NCBI GenBank assembly: GCA_013400975.1
Contig: WBMZ01000167.1
Coordinates: 1-64,000 of the forward strand
From: Atrichornis clamosus
Taxonomy: Eukaryota; Chordata; Aves; Passeriformes; Menuridae
Reading direction: 5' to 3'
DNA: 64,000 bases
Shown here: positions 38,751 to 49,920 of the stretch, piece after piece
Position numbering within the stretch: the stretch's first letter is position 1
Layout of the letters: each line of letters opens with the position of its first letter
Position numbers and translations under genes: made by a program
The notes under the pieces: generated by a model
Database searches by the model: none
Told to the model about the DNA's origin: nothing
Seen by the model: the letters and a program-made list of their open reading frames with translations, nothing else

Positions 38751-39194
38751 TGTGATGAATGCCCAGATCTCGCGGACTGCCACAGCTGTGTCGGGGTCAC
38801 GGCTGGGGACAGTCACAGGCGGTGCTGGTGGGTGTCCTGCGGGGAGGGGGCTGCTGCCACATGTGGCTGACGTGCCCGGCACCAAGGCTGCTGTGCGGCA
38901 GAGCAGTGCGGCTCTGGAAACGGGCCCAGAGAAGCCCACTGGAACCATTAAGGACCCAGTAATGCCCAGTTTGGCACCTGCATGTTTCAAGCGGCTGTGC
39001 CGGTCGGGGCAGCGCACAGGCGAGCGGCCAGCCCTGGGGCGGGTGCCCGGGGCCGCTGCAGCGCAGGGACAGCCGGGCTGCCCGGCACCTGCTCCAGCCC
39101 CTCCCGCAGCTTTCCCCGGGACTGCCGGGGGCTGGCAGCACCCCAGTGCCACTCCTGCGGCCGGCGGGAGCGGCGTCTCTCCCTGGATCTCAGC
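38750..39194 (+). promoter_or_regulatory. DUSP13: GC-rich DUSP13 5' flank
   Basis: The ~450 bp before the DUSP13 ATG are GC-rich, with a CAGCTG E-box at 38783 and a CACATGTGG element near 38858. E-boxes fit a muscle-expressed gene, but they are short and common. No TATA box or transcription start can be placed with confidence, and an upstream noncoding exon is possible. Confidence 0.4.
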
Positions 39195-39355
39195 ATGTCT
39201 GGGGCAGAGGCGCCCGGCACCCAGGACCCTGAAGGCGCTGGGACGTGTCCGGAGGATGTCCCCTCCCTTAAAGAAATTGAGCAGCTCCTGAACACTGGGC
39301 GGCCCTCTTGCAACCACGTTGATGAAGTATGGCCTAATCTCTTCTTAGGGGACCT
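39195..39355 (+). CDS. DUSP13: DUSP13 exon 1
   Basis: ATG at 39195-39197 with donor GGGGACCT|GTAAGT at 39355/39356, phase 2. It encodes a 20-residue acidic leader, the [12 protein letters not shown] helix and the [11 protein letters not shown] signature. The open frame extends 71 codons upstream through GC-rich DNA to an ATG at 38982, giving an R/A/G-rich leader that I do not expect to be used. Confidence 0.9.
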
Positions 39356-41094
39356 GTAAGTACAGCTTTATGGGCACACCTCTGCCATACCTCCTGTTAG
39401 TATGCCTCATGGGTGCGGCTTTAGACAGCTCATAGTTTTGCTAATTCCTGTCATTTACACTGCAGACAGCAAGATTTCCGAGATAAAATTATGACTAAGA
39501 TGGCATTCCCTTGCGATTAACCCTTAGAAACAATGTATAGGCTGGTGCTCCAGCCAAGTACTTGGGAGATGCAATCTCAGTGCTTCTCCAGCTCTTGTGA
39601 ACATCACCCATCTTGATTTGTCTTTCTCTTTTCCTTAGAGTAACAGCTCACAACAGGTTTATTTTGTGGAAGATGGGTGTGACCCATGTTTTAAATGCTG
39701 CCCATGGCACAGTGTACAGCCACGGAGGCCAGGACTTTTATGGAGCGGCCATTGATTATTATGGTGTACCAGCCCATGACCTGCCAAGCTTTGACATAAG
39801 CCAGTTCTTTTTCACTGCAGCACAATTTATCCACAAAGCCTTGAACACGCCAGGAGGTATGAAATTATTGTTGGTCACGTTTTGATGCCAGTTGGCAGTC
39901 TCTCCTATCAGGTCAGCTTCGTGAGCTCAGTGCTGGACCAGTCACTGCATGGTGTCCTGCCAGCTGCTGGTCACCTGCACAGTGGTGAAGGGAATGCTTT
40001 GGACATGGATGTACCCCTAACTAGGTCCCAAAAAGCTCGTGTGAGAAAGAGATGAATTGTGCAGGAGAGAGACTGGGACAGAGAGGAGAGGAGGCAGGAT
40101 AGAGAGAGAAGTATCTTCCAGATACAGCTCATTCTAAGGCTCATGCTAAGGGAGAAGCAAAAACATGCATTTAAAATGGACACCCTCTTTTGAGACTGTC
40201 TTATAGCAACTGTATTTGCAAGAACAAATGAATAAAGAGACAAAAGTCCTGATTTCTACAATTACCAACTGTATGAAGAGACTCATATATTGCAGATAAA
40301 CTTTGTGGTGAACAGGGCCTACAGGGCTGTGCCCCCAAGGAGAAGATTTACTTTTACCCAAGGGGATTTATAGTGAGTTGCACAAGAATCTGAGCTTCTT
40401 GGCAGTGGTGCAATAAAATACTAATTAACCTGTTTTACATAAAAGACCATTTCTTAGCATGAGTAAACTGGCATTAATGGAGTGGTCTCTGTATCACAAG
40501 TTCTGCCTTCAAAATAGAATTAGAGTTGCACCAAATTGCCTTATTATGCAAGGCCAGTCATTCCTTCATCCCTAATATGTCAGTGCCATCTATTCAGGCC
40601 AGATTTTAGCATTCTTCCTTGCCTAAGCAAGCCCTCTGAAACCAATGGATCTTATATTCCTCTTGCTCAAAAGTGAACAACTTCATTACTTCAAAAGGAG
40701 TTTTCTTGATTTACCAGTGTTTTAGAGATCAGGTTGGGATCTCATGGCATTTTTCATATGAGTGTAGCAATGGCAAATTAGACTTAATTTTTAGCAGTTC
40801 ATGTGATCTGTCAGAAGGGTAAGAAATACATTTAAATTAAACTTCATCCACTGTACTGCTTCTCTTCCATGATTGTAATTTTTTTTTTTACCAGCTAAAA
40901 TATTGGTACATTGCGCAGTTGGAGTAAGCAGATCAGCTTCCCTAGTCCTAGCATACCTCATGATAAATCACCACCTCCCATTAGTTGAAGCCATCAAAAC
41001 AGTGAAGGAGCATCGATGGATTTCACCCAACCGTGGCTTTCTGAAACACCTGCGAAACCTGGATGTTCAGCTACGGCAAAAGAAGGGCTGCTGA
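39195..41094 (+). CDS. DUSP13: DUSP13, A/MDSP-type dual-specificity phosphatase
   Basis: Three exons (39195-39355, 39639-39856, 40895-41094) splice in frame to 579 nt: 192 residues plus TGA, the size of muscle-type DUSP13 (MDSP). The product is a single atypical dual-specificity phosphatase domain without a MAPK-binding CH2 domain. Landmarks are [13 protein letters not shown] (41-53), THVLNAAHG (69-77), the general acid Asp101 in AHDLPSFD, the P-loop H132-C133-x5-R139 ([10 protein letters not shown]), and PNRGFLKHL near the C terminus. All catalytic residues are present. The family removes phosphate from Tyr and Ser/Thr; mammalian MDSP is muscle-enriched (family knowledge). Similarity is closer to the A product (AHGxxY, VPAHDLP) than to DUSP13B or DUSP29. 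The chosen ATG aligns with the mammalian start, though the frame stays open upstream to an ATG at 38982. A poly(A) hexamer lies at 41637. Confidence 0.93.
39639..39856 (+). CDS. DUSP13: DUSP13 exon 2
   Basis: Acceptor TTTTCCTTAG|AGTAAC and donor CCAGGAG|GTATGA. 218 nt encode residues 55-126 with the THVLNAAHG core strand and the general-acid loop [13 protein letters not shown]. Confidence 0.95.
40895..41094 (+). CDS. DUSP13: DUSP13 exon 3, catalytic P-loop
   Basis: The acceptor has a strong T tract (TTTTTTTTTTACCAG|CTAAAA). The exon encodes [20 protein letters not shown], the [14 protein letters not shown] block and the tail LRQKKGC, ending in TGA at 41092-41094. The P-loop is intact. Confidence 0.96.
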
Positions 41095-41636
41095 ACGGGC
41101 AAACCTATCTACGTTCACTTTACTGAGTTCCACCCTTCAGAGTTATTGTGCATAAACAACTTCCCATGACAAGTGCACGTTACAAAAATGAAGAAAATTA
41201 TGGAGCAAAGTAAAAGGTTAACAGAACGGTAAATGGATTAATTCTGATAGTTCCTCCAAGAGGAACCCCTGCGTGCTATGGAACTGCTGTGCCGAGAGTG
41301 GTGCTACCAGATGAATCCACTGAAGTGGTTAAGATAGACCAAGTTTGTTCCTGGGTTGTGCTCATGCCAGAGGCAAGTTCAGTAATTGCATCTAGCTGTA
41401 AAGGATGTACATTCCCTCTACTTGGGAATGCAACATAATCATCTTTCTCAGTTTAGTTACAGTTCTGATGTGCATGTTCTCATAAGAAAAGTTTTTTGTG
41501 TTTCTGGCCTGGTGATGTGGCAAGGGCAGTTTCTTAAGAGCCCAGGCACTCCTACAGAAACATTTCTCTTTTGCTGATCTGCTTAATATTACAGTGTTAG
41601 AGAAAGCTGTGACAGTCAGAAGACCCACATGATCAG

Positions 41637-41642
41637 AATAAA
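41637..41642 (+). promoter_or_regulatory. DUSP13: Candidate poly(A) signal of DUSP13
   Basis: AATAAA about 540 nt past the stop codon, the first canonical hexamer downstream on the plus strand. It would give a 3' UTR of roughly 0.57 kb. Confidence 0.55.
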
Positions 41643-44520
41643 TGTCTGTGAAGCTCTCTGCAGTCTGGGTTAGCAAACCCACAAATCTTTTCTTGATAAA
41701 TATGTTTTCAGCAAAATAATGTATCATGTAGTATGTTGGAGGACATTAAAAAAAATATGCCAGGTCTTCAAAGCATTTTGTAAGCTTGACTCATCAGTTT
41801 GCTCTCACTCCAAATTATCCCAAATCAGTTCTGTGTCAATGGCTTTGAATCATCCATAGTTTAATATCAGGTAAAAACTTTGCTTATAGCAGTGGCTTGG
41901 CTTAATTGATACAAATTAGTTTTAAGCTGTTTTGAGGATATCACTTTTCCTATCACCACTTAATCACTACTTAAACCAATGATATTTTTAATATAGCAAG
42001 AGCAATTGAAATACATGCTACTACTCTGCCTGAAAATTAGCTTGTTACCTTGTGGTGAACCATGAAGTGATAATCAAATTTGGGTTTGCCCTTTGCTGCT
42101 GGTTTGATTAGTTGACCTTATAAATCTTCCATGCCAGATTAAGTAAATACATTTCTGCTTGCTTGTTTGCATTTGAAGAATCAGTTCTGATAATTTTATT
42201 CTCTGCTGGAAGAGACTTGCAAGGTTATTAGAAGACTAATACAATGTTGACTTGTGAGTTGAACCTCTTTATTCCCAGACCCCATATCTTCCTTAATTCT
42301 TGGAGAGGTTATGACATGAATGCTGATTCTGCCTAATGTTTAGGAGAATGTAGAAACCCCTCCCTATTTCACTGTACACAAGTTCTTTGTAAAATAAGCA
42401 TATTTAAGATCCTTTCAGACATCTGTTTGACTGGTCATATTTTCCTAAACCTTGCCAAAAAGCTCCACTGACGAGAAAAAGGTAACATGTTGTTGTATAG
42501 AAAGACCAAATACGAAATCACATTTAAAACCCAACAGTGCTAGGACAATCTTTATACCTCACAAAGCAGCAGAGCAGTGGAGGAGGAGCTGGGTTTGCTT
42601 TGAAGTTGTCCATTAAAATTAATAGGAATGTATATGAGTTAATATTTCATTATAATTTATACTTCATTCACATTACGGTAGGTTTTAGTCTGGAAACCTT
42701 TTGAAGACATGGCATTGAAAAATCTGAAATTCATGTGAGTGAAATAATGCATCTTAATGACTTTAGGCTGGGCAAAATTAGACACATGTGAGCAAGATTA
42801 ATGGAATCCCCCCATCAGGATAAAGTGTTGCATGCCCCTGAGCATCTGTCCTACAAAGCCACAGCTGTGAAAGCTGCTCTTGTTGTAAATTAATACCTGT
42901 TCGTGAAGATACTGCTTATCCTGGGAGAGTATTTTTTCACCTGGGTAGAGAAGGGAAGAGCACAGTGAAGCTGAGTCAGTAGGGCATCCATGCCACCAAT
43001 GACATGGTAGTGATCTTGTAAGCAAGACTTACCTACCTCAGTGGAGGGAATGAATTAGGTAGAAACTGTTTTCAAGGGCACTGGCAACTCACAGAAGTGT
43101 TTTAAATCGGTGGAGTTAGTGTTGCCTATATGTCCTGCCTGTCTGTATTGCTTTCTTACATACAGATTAACTTTGAGTGCTGCTTTGTGCAGGTAAAAAA
43201 GATTCTAGTCAATATAAGCAAAAGCAGAAGAATTAGTCCTGTAACTTTTAAAACAGAGAGCATTGTCTGCTGCAATGTGCTAAAAGGGACCTTCTCACCT
43301 GTCACTTACACTACCATAATTCAAGTTATGATGGGACGTGACATTAGTACTTCACTGCTTTCCAGTATCAGCATGAAAACTTGTATTCTGAATGTTGGTT
43401 TGGCGAGTTAGACCAAGGAACCAAAACAAACGAAAAATACTGCCTCCCCAGTGGCACTTTGTTCAGGAAATGCACATTTCTCAAGAGGCTCTATGCAACC
43501 TGGGAGAAGGTGTGAGTAAAAGGAACTGTCGCAGCTACAGGTCTGGCAGACTTAAATCTGCTTAAAGCAATCACAAAACCAGTATCCCCTGAAGGGACCT
43601 ATGTAGAGTTCCGGTGAAAATTTCTCTTATTTTCCAGTACAAGAACTGAGGGCATCAGATGAAGTCAGTAGAAGTCAGGTCTGAAAAGAGGAGGGGGTTC
43701 ACGTGGTCTGTGTAACACCTTGCCACAGGACGCTGCAGAGAGTAAAAGCCTATAGACATTCAAGGGGCTACTGGAAAAGTTTCAGGGACAGAAATCCATT
43801 CAGGGTTACCAAATACTTAAAAACTCCATCCAGATCAGTAAGCTCATGAGCTGCAACCAGCTGGATGCTGGGAGAGTGTTAGAAAGCAATAAAACTCATG
43901 CTTGTGTGTTCTTATTTACTGTAGGCATTCACTTACAGCCACAGTCAGGTGCAGGATAATGGGCTCGGTGAACCTTTGGTAAGGCCCAGGACAGTTGCTG
44001 TCATCGTCTTTATTTTGAACTCACCCTCGAGATGTGCTGTCCCCTCTTTGCCAGTAGCTTATTATTAGAACTGGGTCACATGAGGCATTTGGGACTGCGT
44101 CTCAGTTGCATTGTCTGACATTTCTTTCACAGGGAAAGCTCTATGCTGGCAGGAACAGTACCATAGCTTATGTGGGGAGGGGAGTTGCAATTTTTTGCCT
44201 GAGATTCGCTTAATGCAGAACGTTCATTTTCCTGGCTGTTCCCCATTGCATCAGGGACGTAGCGCTGAGCTAATCCAGGGAGGTGTCAAGGCGCGAGCTG
44301 TATTTAGAGTCAGCCACCTGCTTGGGAACATCAAGCGGCAGAAAGAGCTGCTTCAGCAAAAAACCTCCCCTGTGCATTCCGCAGCAGCAGCTTCCAGCAG
44401 GCCCTCCCTCCTCTGCCTCAATCTGCATGTGGCCTCCAAAGGGGTCAGCGCCTGAAGACAGACCCCGTCAGCCCAGGAATGTTCTGAGCCTGGCACTCGC
44501 TCTGCCCAGGAACTGCCAGG
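41643..44520. other. Spacer between DUSP13 and its decayed relative
   Basis: AT-rich, with one old CR1-like relic (43660-44010) and no recognisable coding exon. If the decayed gene had 5' noncoding sequence, it would lie at the right end of this stretch. Confidence 0.5.
43660..44010 (+). repeat. Ancient CR1-like LINE 3' relic
   Basis: Diverged copy of an old CR1-type 3' region. It includes a 'taacaccttgccacaggac' segment, 'aaagcctatagacattcaag' and 'agctggatgctgggagagtg'. A degraded end of the 'ggcccaggacagttgctgtc' type follows. Borders and subfamily are approximate. It lies just upstream of the decayed phosphatase exons. Confidence 0.5.
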
Positions 44521-44524
44521 TATT

Positions 44525-44592
44525 TTGGACAGCTGCAAGGTGGAATGAAATCACGTGGGTGAAGAGTGGCCTAATCTCTGCATAGGCAATAT
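44525..44592 (+). pseudogene. DUSP13-like relic exon 1
   Basis: The frame starting at 44525 reads LDSCKVE*NHVGEEWPNL and continues CIGN, aligning with [18 protein letters not shown] and FLGD of the intact neighbour. The stop (TGA at 44546-44548) sits where a Cys codon (TGC in the intact exon) is expected, a single-base change. The donor GTAAGT at 44593 is still perfect. Confidence 0.85.
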
Positions 44593-47194
44593 GTAAGTCT
44601 TATTTGAGGCTGAGCTGTTCTGAAGGGCTGGGGAATACAGCACTCATTAACACATGCCATCCAACTTTATTTAGTTAGCAATGGTAAACTTCATTGCTTT
44701 AAAATAGACCTAAGGTTAGCACAGAAGAAAGCAAAAAGACTAGCCATTAAAAAAAGAACCTACTGCACAGAAAAATAATTCAAAAGATAATTAGACTCTT
44801 TTTATTGCTTTGCATTATTGTATAGTTGTTCAACATACAGATTTTATAAATGCTGCAGCATTTATCATACAAAGCACAAGACAGACTCATGATCCTGAGC
44901 AGCTTTAAAATTGAGCAATAATTGGTTTTTACCTTTTTTGGTTTAATTTTAACTAGAATGAAAATGTTCACATTAAAAAGTATTCTGATTTTGGCTGTTA
45001 ATATGACAACTTGATTTGCAGTTGAAAGTTCTGACAAAAACTATGGATATTCTGAATGACAGCAGACTTCACTCTGTTTCTCAAAGCTGTGCAGATGGAT
45101 ATTTCACTCTGAAGCATGCAGAAAACATGCAGTCATCTGCACTCAACATGCCTAGTGCCCAATGCTATGCCAAAACAAGTTTGTTTCACCACCATCAGGT
45201 TGCAAACTTGTTGAAATCTAGAAATTACAATAATTCCTACAGGAAAGAAGCAGGAGGAACTAATGATCCTTTGGCTGATGGTCCACTAATTACAGCTAAA
45301 AGTGGTCATTCTTCTAGCTATGAAAAAGCAAAGCCAAAAAACGAGCTAGGTGACATCGAGGAAGTAATCTGCCTTTACAAAACTTGGTTTTACAAATTGC
45401 TGCTGGTTTCCTAATCTCACTACACTTCCAGTCAGGAATGTGACCGACAGGTGGGCCCTGTGCACAGCAGGTGGACACCCTGGTCGGACCCTGGGTGTGG
45501 AAAGGCAGAAGCCACAACAACACGCAGTGCTGCACTGGGCTTCTGCCGTGGCGATGGGAGTGGGAAACCGACCCTTGCCTTTCCAGCTAAACCTTGCAAC
45601 TACCCTTGGAAATTCACTTTTTTGCATATTAGAACCATGTGCAGAAATAAGGATTTGTAGAATTAAGCCTGACGGGTAGTAAAAGCAAAGATTTAAGACA
45701 AAAATCACTGAAATTGTGTTGTCTCAACACCAATATTTGATTTTAGACAGTCTTTTAAGGGCAGTTTAATGACCTCCTTCTAATCCCTGTGAGTATATAT
45801 GTTCCAAAATATTGTCAGATGTTTATTTCCACCATATTCTGTCTTTTGGGTGAAAAAAAATAAACGGTGGGGAATAAAATGAAAAAAAATGTATGGATAA
45901 CAACAGTGTATATGTGTAGTAAGGAAAAGATGAACTTTGAGAACATTCAGCTAACAGGAATAAAAATGTAAACTGGTTTCTTGGCTAATGCAACTGCTGA
46001 TCACTAATATCAGCTTAAATATGAGTTACAGACTGCAAACATTAACCTGGAAGTTGATCAAGTGCTACAGATAGAATTTTCTTTATTCTGCCAACATCAG
46101 TAAGACAAACATGAATGACACCTGAGAATAAGGTTTCATGGTAGAAATGGGGAATAGAGAGAGTATTTGCATTTAGGGCCCAACCCAATCCTCAGTGAAG
46201 TTAGTAAATAGTGGATGTTTTTGTTACAGAGGAAACCCATGCCAGCATCAGGACTTCTGCCAGAGCTAAAATAACCCAAAGCAGTACCATATATTGCCAC
46301 TGCTTGTTTCTGTGGAACCAGTTGTGTGCAGTTTCTGAGCAACTACTTGGAAATCAAAGATCAATCTAGAATTAATGCTGCATTTTATAAGAAATATTTC
46401 TTCTTATGCCTTTATCAGAAATCTGATGTTCAGCATCTTTAAACAAGTTAAATATATTTCATAAAATAAAGTAGGGATAGCTGTCATCACTTTACATGAT
46501 GACTTTCATCCTGGAGGACTTTGAAGTTGTCAACAAACTGATTATTAAATACTTGTCTGGCTATCAGCCACTTCTGATATGCAAGGCCAGGACCCTTTGG
46601 GTTTAAACGTAAAATGTTTTTTGAAGTCCTACATAATAAGCAGCTGAGGGCACAATATGTAAAATATCCTGAAGAAATCAAATGTCATGCTGCTCTTAAG
46701 CAGGCAGGTTTATTAACTGGAGTTTAGGCAGATTAGCAAGGCTAATATCACTTCAGCAATTGAACACTGTACAGTTACAGCCTGAGGCAAAATGGTTACA
46801 GGCTGTGCTGAAACCTCAGTGTGCTCAACATACATATTTCAAGTCCGATTACAGGAGGACCTGGGTTACCTCCTGAAGTAAATTTTTTTAAGGTGTTTGG
46901 GCCAGGAACCCCCAATGTGTTTGTAGTCAACTGGAGCCTGTAAAACTTTTAAATTTATTTCTTTGCAGAAGTGAAATAACTTGAAATTCTGCATTTTCAG
47001 ATATGTTTTGAGTATATTCAGAAATCACAACCTTTTATCATTCTTCTGCTACCTTACTTTTTCATACGTCTCAAAGGGGAAAAAAGTCTCAGAGTGCAGT
47101 AGGCGCTGGGCTCTAGAGACAGGAATACATTACAAGGCAACAGGATAACTTAAGCTACTTTTAATCATGAGCTTTCATATATGATTCTCCATAA

Positions 47195-47419
47195 CTCCAT
47201 AACCCATAACAAGGAAGACCTGAAAAGGCTTGGTGACACCCGTGCACTGAATGCAGCACATTTTTGCATGGAGAATCAAAGGAGACCAAACTTTCCATGG
47301 CCAGGAAATGCATTACTATGGAATACCTGCAGAGGACACAATCGACTTTCACCTTGTCACACATTTCTGTAGCACCTGAGTGCATTCACAAGGGCAAGTG
47401 GCGAGTCCCTGTCCTGATG
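47195..47419 (+). pseudogene. DUSP13-like relic exon 2
   Basis: Frame 1 gives HNKEDLKRLGDTRALNAAH (47206-47262), aligning with [19 protein letters not shown]. After a frameshift, YYGIPAED at 47314-47337 aligns with YYGVPAHD, keeping the general-acid Asp, and DFHLVTHF follows. After a further shift, APECIHKG aligns with AAQFIHKA. A donor-like GATG|GTAAAC follows at 47419. Length (~225 nt) is close to the 218 nt of the intact exon. Confidence 0.82.
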
Positions 47420-47991
47420 GTAAACTGCTGCTCTTACACAGCACTTCCACTAAGCAATCACAAATTACTTTAGCAGAATTAACTAAACATCACTCCACCC
47501 TTTGGGTAAGCCTAGTTATCCACTTACAGGCATTGTCTTCATTGGCACATGGGAAAACAACGGGATCCTGAAAGATTAGGAGTCACCAACAAAACAGTAT
47601 CTGCATCAGTGGCAGGGATCACACATGGCCTGCTGGTAATCATCAGAGTGTATGATCTGTAGCAGAAGAGAGAAAGAAAACCAATTACAAAAGGGAAGAA
47701 AGTTCTGAGTTCTCAGTCAGAAATTACCAATCTTTTTAGGTTTTCTGTATTGGTTCATCAGAATACACAACACAAAAATAGTTACTTTCTGGTTTGAGAA
47801 ACAGCCAAAAGCTGCAAGGACCTATTGCAGAGACATTCCAATTGGCCATTTACAAAGTCTAATGCCATGTGTTTTCCTCTGTTTCTGGACTCAGGTCTCT
47901 AGTAACAAAAAGAGGTTCTTGATTTATGAAGGGGAGGTATGTAATACCCTGGAGGCTACTTTATCTCAGCTGCTGTAAATTGGATCTCTCA

Positions 47992-48019
47992 GAGATGAGA
48001 TGAGATGAGATGAGATGAG
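47992..48019 (+). repeat. (GAGAT)n microsatellite
   Basis: Five perfect GAGAT pentamers plus a partial copy, about 100 bp before relic exon 3. It lies inside the intron of the decayed gene. Confidence 0.95.
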
Positions 48020-48120
48020 CTGTGAGTGAGGCAGAAGTACAAACTTTCACAATCTGTGACCGTGGCACTACACTGTGAAGCCTGGAACAGCACTGTGTGT
48101 ATTCATTTCTGTTTTGAAAG

Positions 48121-48290
48121 GAAAAATCTTTATTTGCTGTATTTTTAGAAAAAGCAGATCTGCTTCCTTTATGCTGGCTTACCTTATGACATTCTGTCAC
48201 TTTTCTCTAGGCAATGCTATCCAAATAGTTATCCAGTAGTGATCAATTTCATCAAGCTGCAGGATTTACATATTGAACTAAGATACAGTG
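48121..48290 (+). pseudogene. DUSP13-like relic exon 3
   Basis: After the acceptor TTTTGAAAG, the frame reads KIFICCIFRKSRSASFMLAY and continues LMTFCHFSLGNAIQIVIQ before two stops (48237-48242). It aligns with [20 protein letters not shown] in the intact gene. The P-loop His is now Cys (48135-48137), while the catalytic Cys codon (48138-48140) persists. After a deletion, FIKLQDLHIELR in another frame aligns with [13 protein letters not shown], so the HRWISPNRG block is lost. Confidence 0.85.
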
Positions 48291-49669
48291 TACACCTATG
48301 TAAATGCTAAACTCTTATGAAATTTTAAAAAAAACAAAACAACAAGGAGAAATGTCAGACAAAGAATCTGAATATGAGATAAAAATGAAAGGAACATGAC
48401 CCAAAGCTTTGTCATCAAATCTATCTTTCCTTTATGTTTAGGGTATAGAAAGTTCCTTAATTTTGTATGCTCCCATCATTCCTCAATCAATTGGTTAAAT
48501 GAATGCAATAAATATGCTAGCTATTCCTAAGGGATGCATTCCTAATTTGTTGACCATTCTGCTCATTAAAACTCTCAAAACTCAATTCCAAGAGAAAAAA
48601 GGTCCCTGTTTAAAATTAAATTTATTAAGTATATCCCTGGACATAAAAAGATGCTAACCTGTTTTGCTGAATTGGAATCAGCAAATGAAAAGGGGAAAAT
48701 ATTGTCCAACCATACAAGAAGTCACCCAGATGGGAGACAGTTTTCTCTCTCTGGTGACAATAGATGCCCAATGGCTGGGGACTTTCCAGAAGTCCCTTCC
48801 TCCTGCCATGCCCTCTGCCCAGCCCTGTCTTAAGTTATGGACCTGAGAATGACTGCAAATGTAAAAAATTTTTAGCCATAAATTAGCCTTTAATTTCACG
48901 CTCAGAATTTCCTGTTCGGACAAAAATTCTTTTTACTCAAACATTGCTGTGCCTGTAGCAATAGCAAACACAGAAAGAGACAAGTAATTTAATTTTACTG
49001 GAATATTTAATAAAGGAATGGCTCTTTAAACCCTATTCTGCTATCTTAGAAGACAGGTTTCTCCCAGGTACCCTATCTTCTGTCAATATCTCACCAAGGA
49101 AAGGGGATTGTAAAGAAAAAATTTTGAAACTTTTTTTTAACTTTTGAAATTACTACCCAAATTCACAAGCTTAGCTAGACTACTCTAGGGTAGTTCTCAT
49201 CTTTGAGCATTTATCTGGAAAACAAATCGTAGTTTCAGACTGAAGTCCTAAACACGCAGAGGTAAAAGAGCTGGGAAAGTTGCTGGTGGCAATTCAGCAT
49301 CTCAGCAGAACTCAACAGCATTTGCCCAGTGTTCATTTGTCACATGCTTGCAATTCCGGAGAAGATAATGCAGTGCAATATCAGAACACCAAAGCTGGGG
49401 CCAATCTAATCCTTGTGGAAACTCCCACCCAAAACCAGCAGTGTAACCCAGGGTGAATTTGCCCTCCTATTTCTGAAAAGAGAAATCAGCCAAGGACAGT
49501 ATGGCCTAAGAGGCACTCGTTGCTGGCAGGCTTTCAAGTGTCAAAATAGAAGTGGCATTGCCAGCTGCATACATCCTGTGCTTCGCGGGCGACACGCAGA
49601 CAAGAAAAACAATCAAGTTGTCTGGTGGAAAAAGCGGTTTCCCAGGATTGCTCTGACCATGGTGTAATT

Positions 49670-49920
49670 GTGATCAATCCACACTGGCAAGTATCATCTT
49701 TCCACGTGTGTTTCGCCTCCCGCAGGCTGCCTGCGGAGAGCAGCTCGGGCAGGCTGATGCATGCTTGTTATTGCCGGCGTAAATATCTCTGCCTTGTGTT
49801 ATTGTGGCACAAAGCAGCTGGACCATTTGAAAATCATTTAAAAAGCACTATAAAATTAGGGCTCCAGTGCTCTTATTTTATAGCTTTCACGAGCAGCCAT
49901 TGCCTAGAGAGAAATTATCC
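49670..49920. promoter_or_regulatory. Possible muscle-type regulatory element
   Basis: A compact patch with CACGTG (49703-49708), CAGCTG (49815-49820), CATTTG (49823) and two A/T blocks close to MEF2 sites (CTATAAAATTAG at 49848-49859 and TTATTTTATAG at 49873-49883). E-box plus MEF2 clustering is typical of muscle enhancers, and the nearby DUSP genes are muscle-expressed in mammals. Neither A/T block is a perfect MEF2 consensus, so this is a hypothesis. Confidence 0.25.

Larger units (their letters stand above)
44525..48290 (+). pseudogene. Decayed three-exon DUSP13-like gene
   Basis: Three separate pieces match the three DUSP13 exons in order, on the same strand, 3.4-7.2 kb past the intact gene: 44525-44592, ~47195-47419 and 48121-~48290. 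Splice phases agree: the first piece ends AAT AT|GTAAGT where the intact gene has GAC CT|GTAAGT, and the third begins two bases before an AAA codon, as in the intact exon 3. Damage seen: TGA in piece 1 where the intact gene has the Cys codon of SCNHVDE; at least two frameshifts in piece 2; P-loop His to Cys with Gly and Val also replaced (the catalytic Cys and the Arg remain) in piece 3; and stops plus a frameshifting deletion that removes the PNRGF block. Conserved islands include EEWPNL, LNAAH, YYGIPAED, SRSAS and LAYLM. Retained introns exclude a processed copy. The sequence looks A-type, but it could be the former DUSP13B or a third tandem copy. No functional protein is expected. Confidence 0.85.

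Noticed and set aside
38752..39291. 179-codon plus-strand frame overlapping DUSP13 exon 1
   Set aside because: It is in a different frame from the real exon and is GC-driven; the DUSP13 frame with its signature motifs explains the locus.
49490..49530. TVWPKRH reading, briefly like the EVWPK motif of DUSP29 exon 1
   Set aside because: Only four residues match. The residues before and after do not fit the family, and no donor follows in the right phase.
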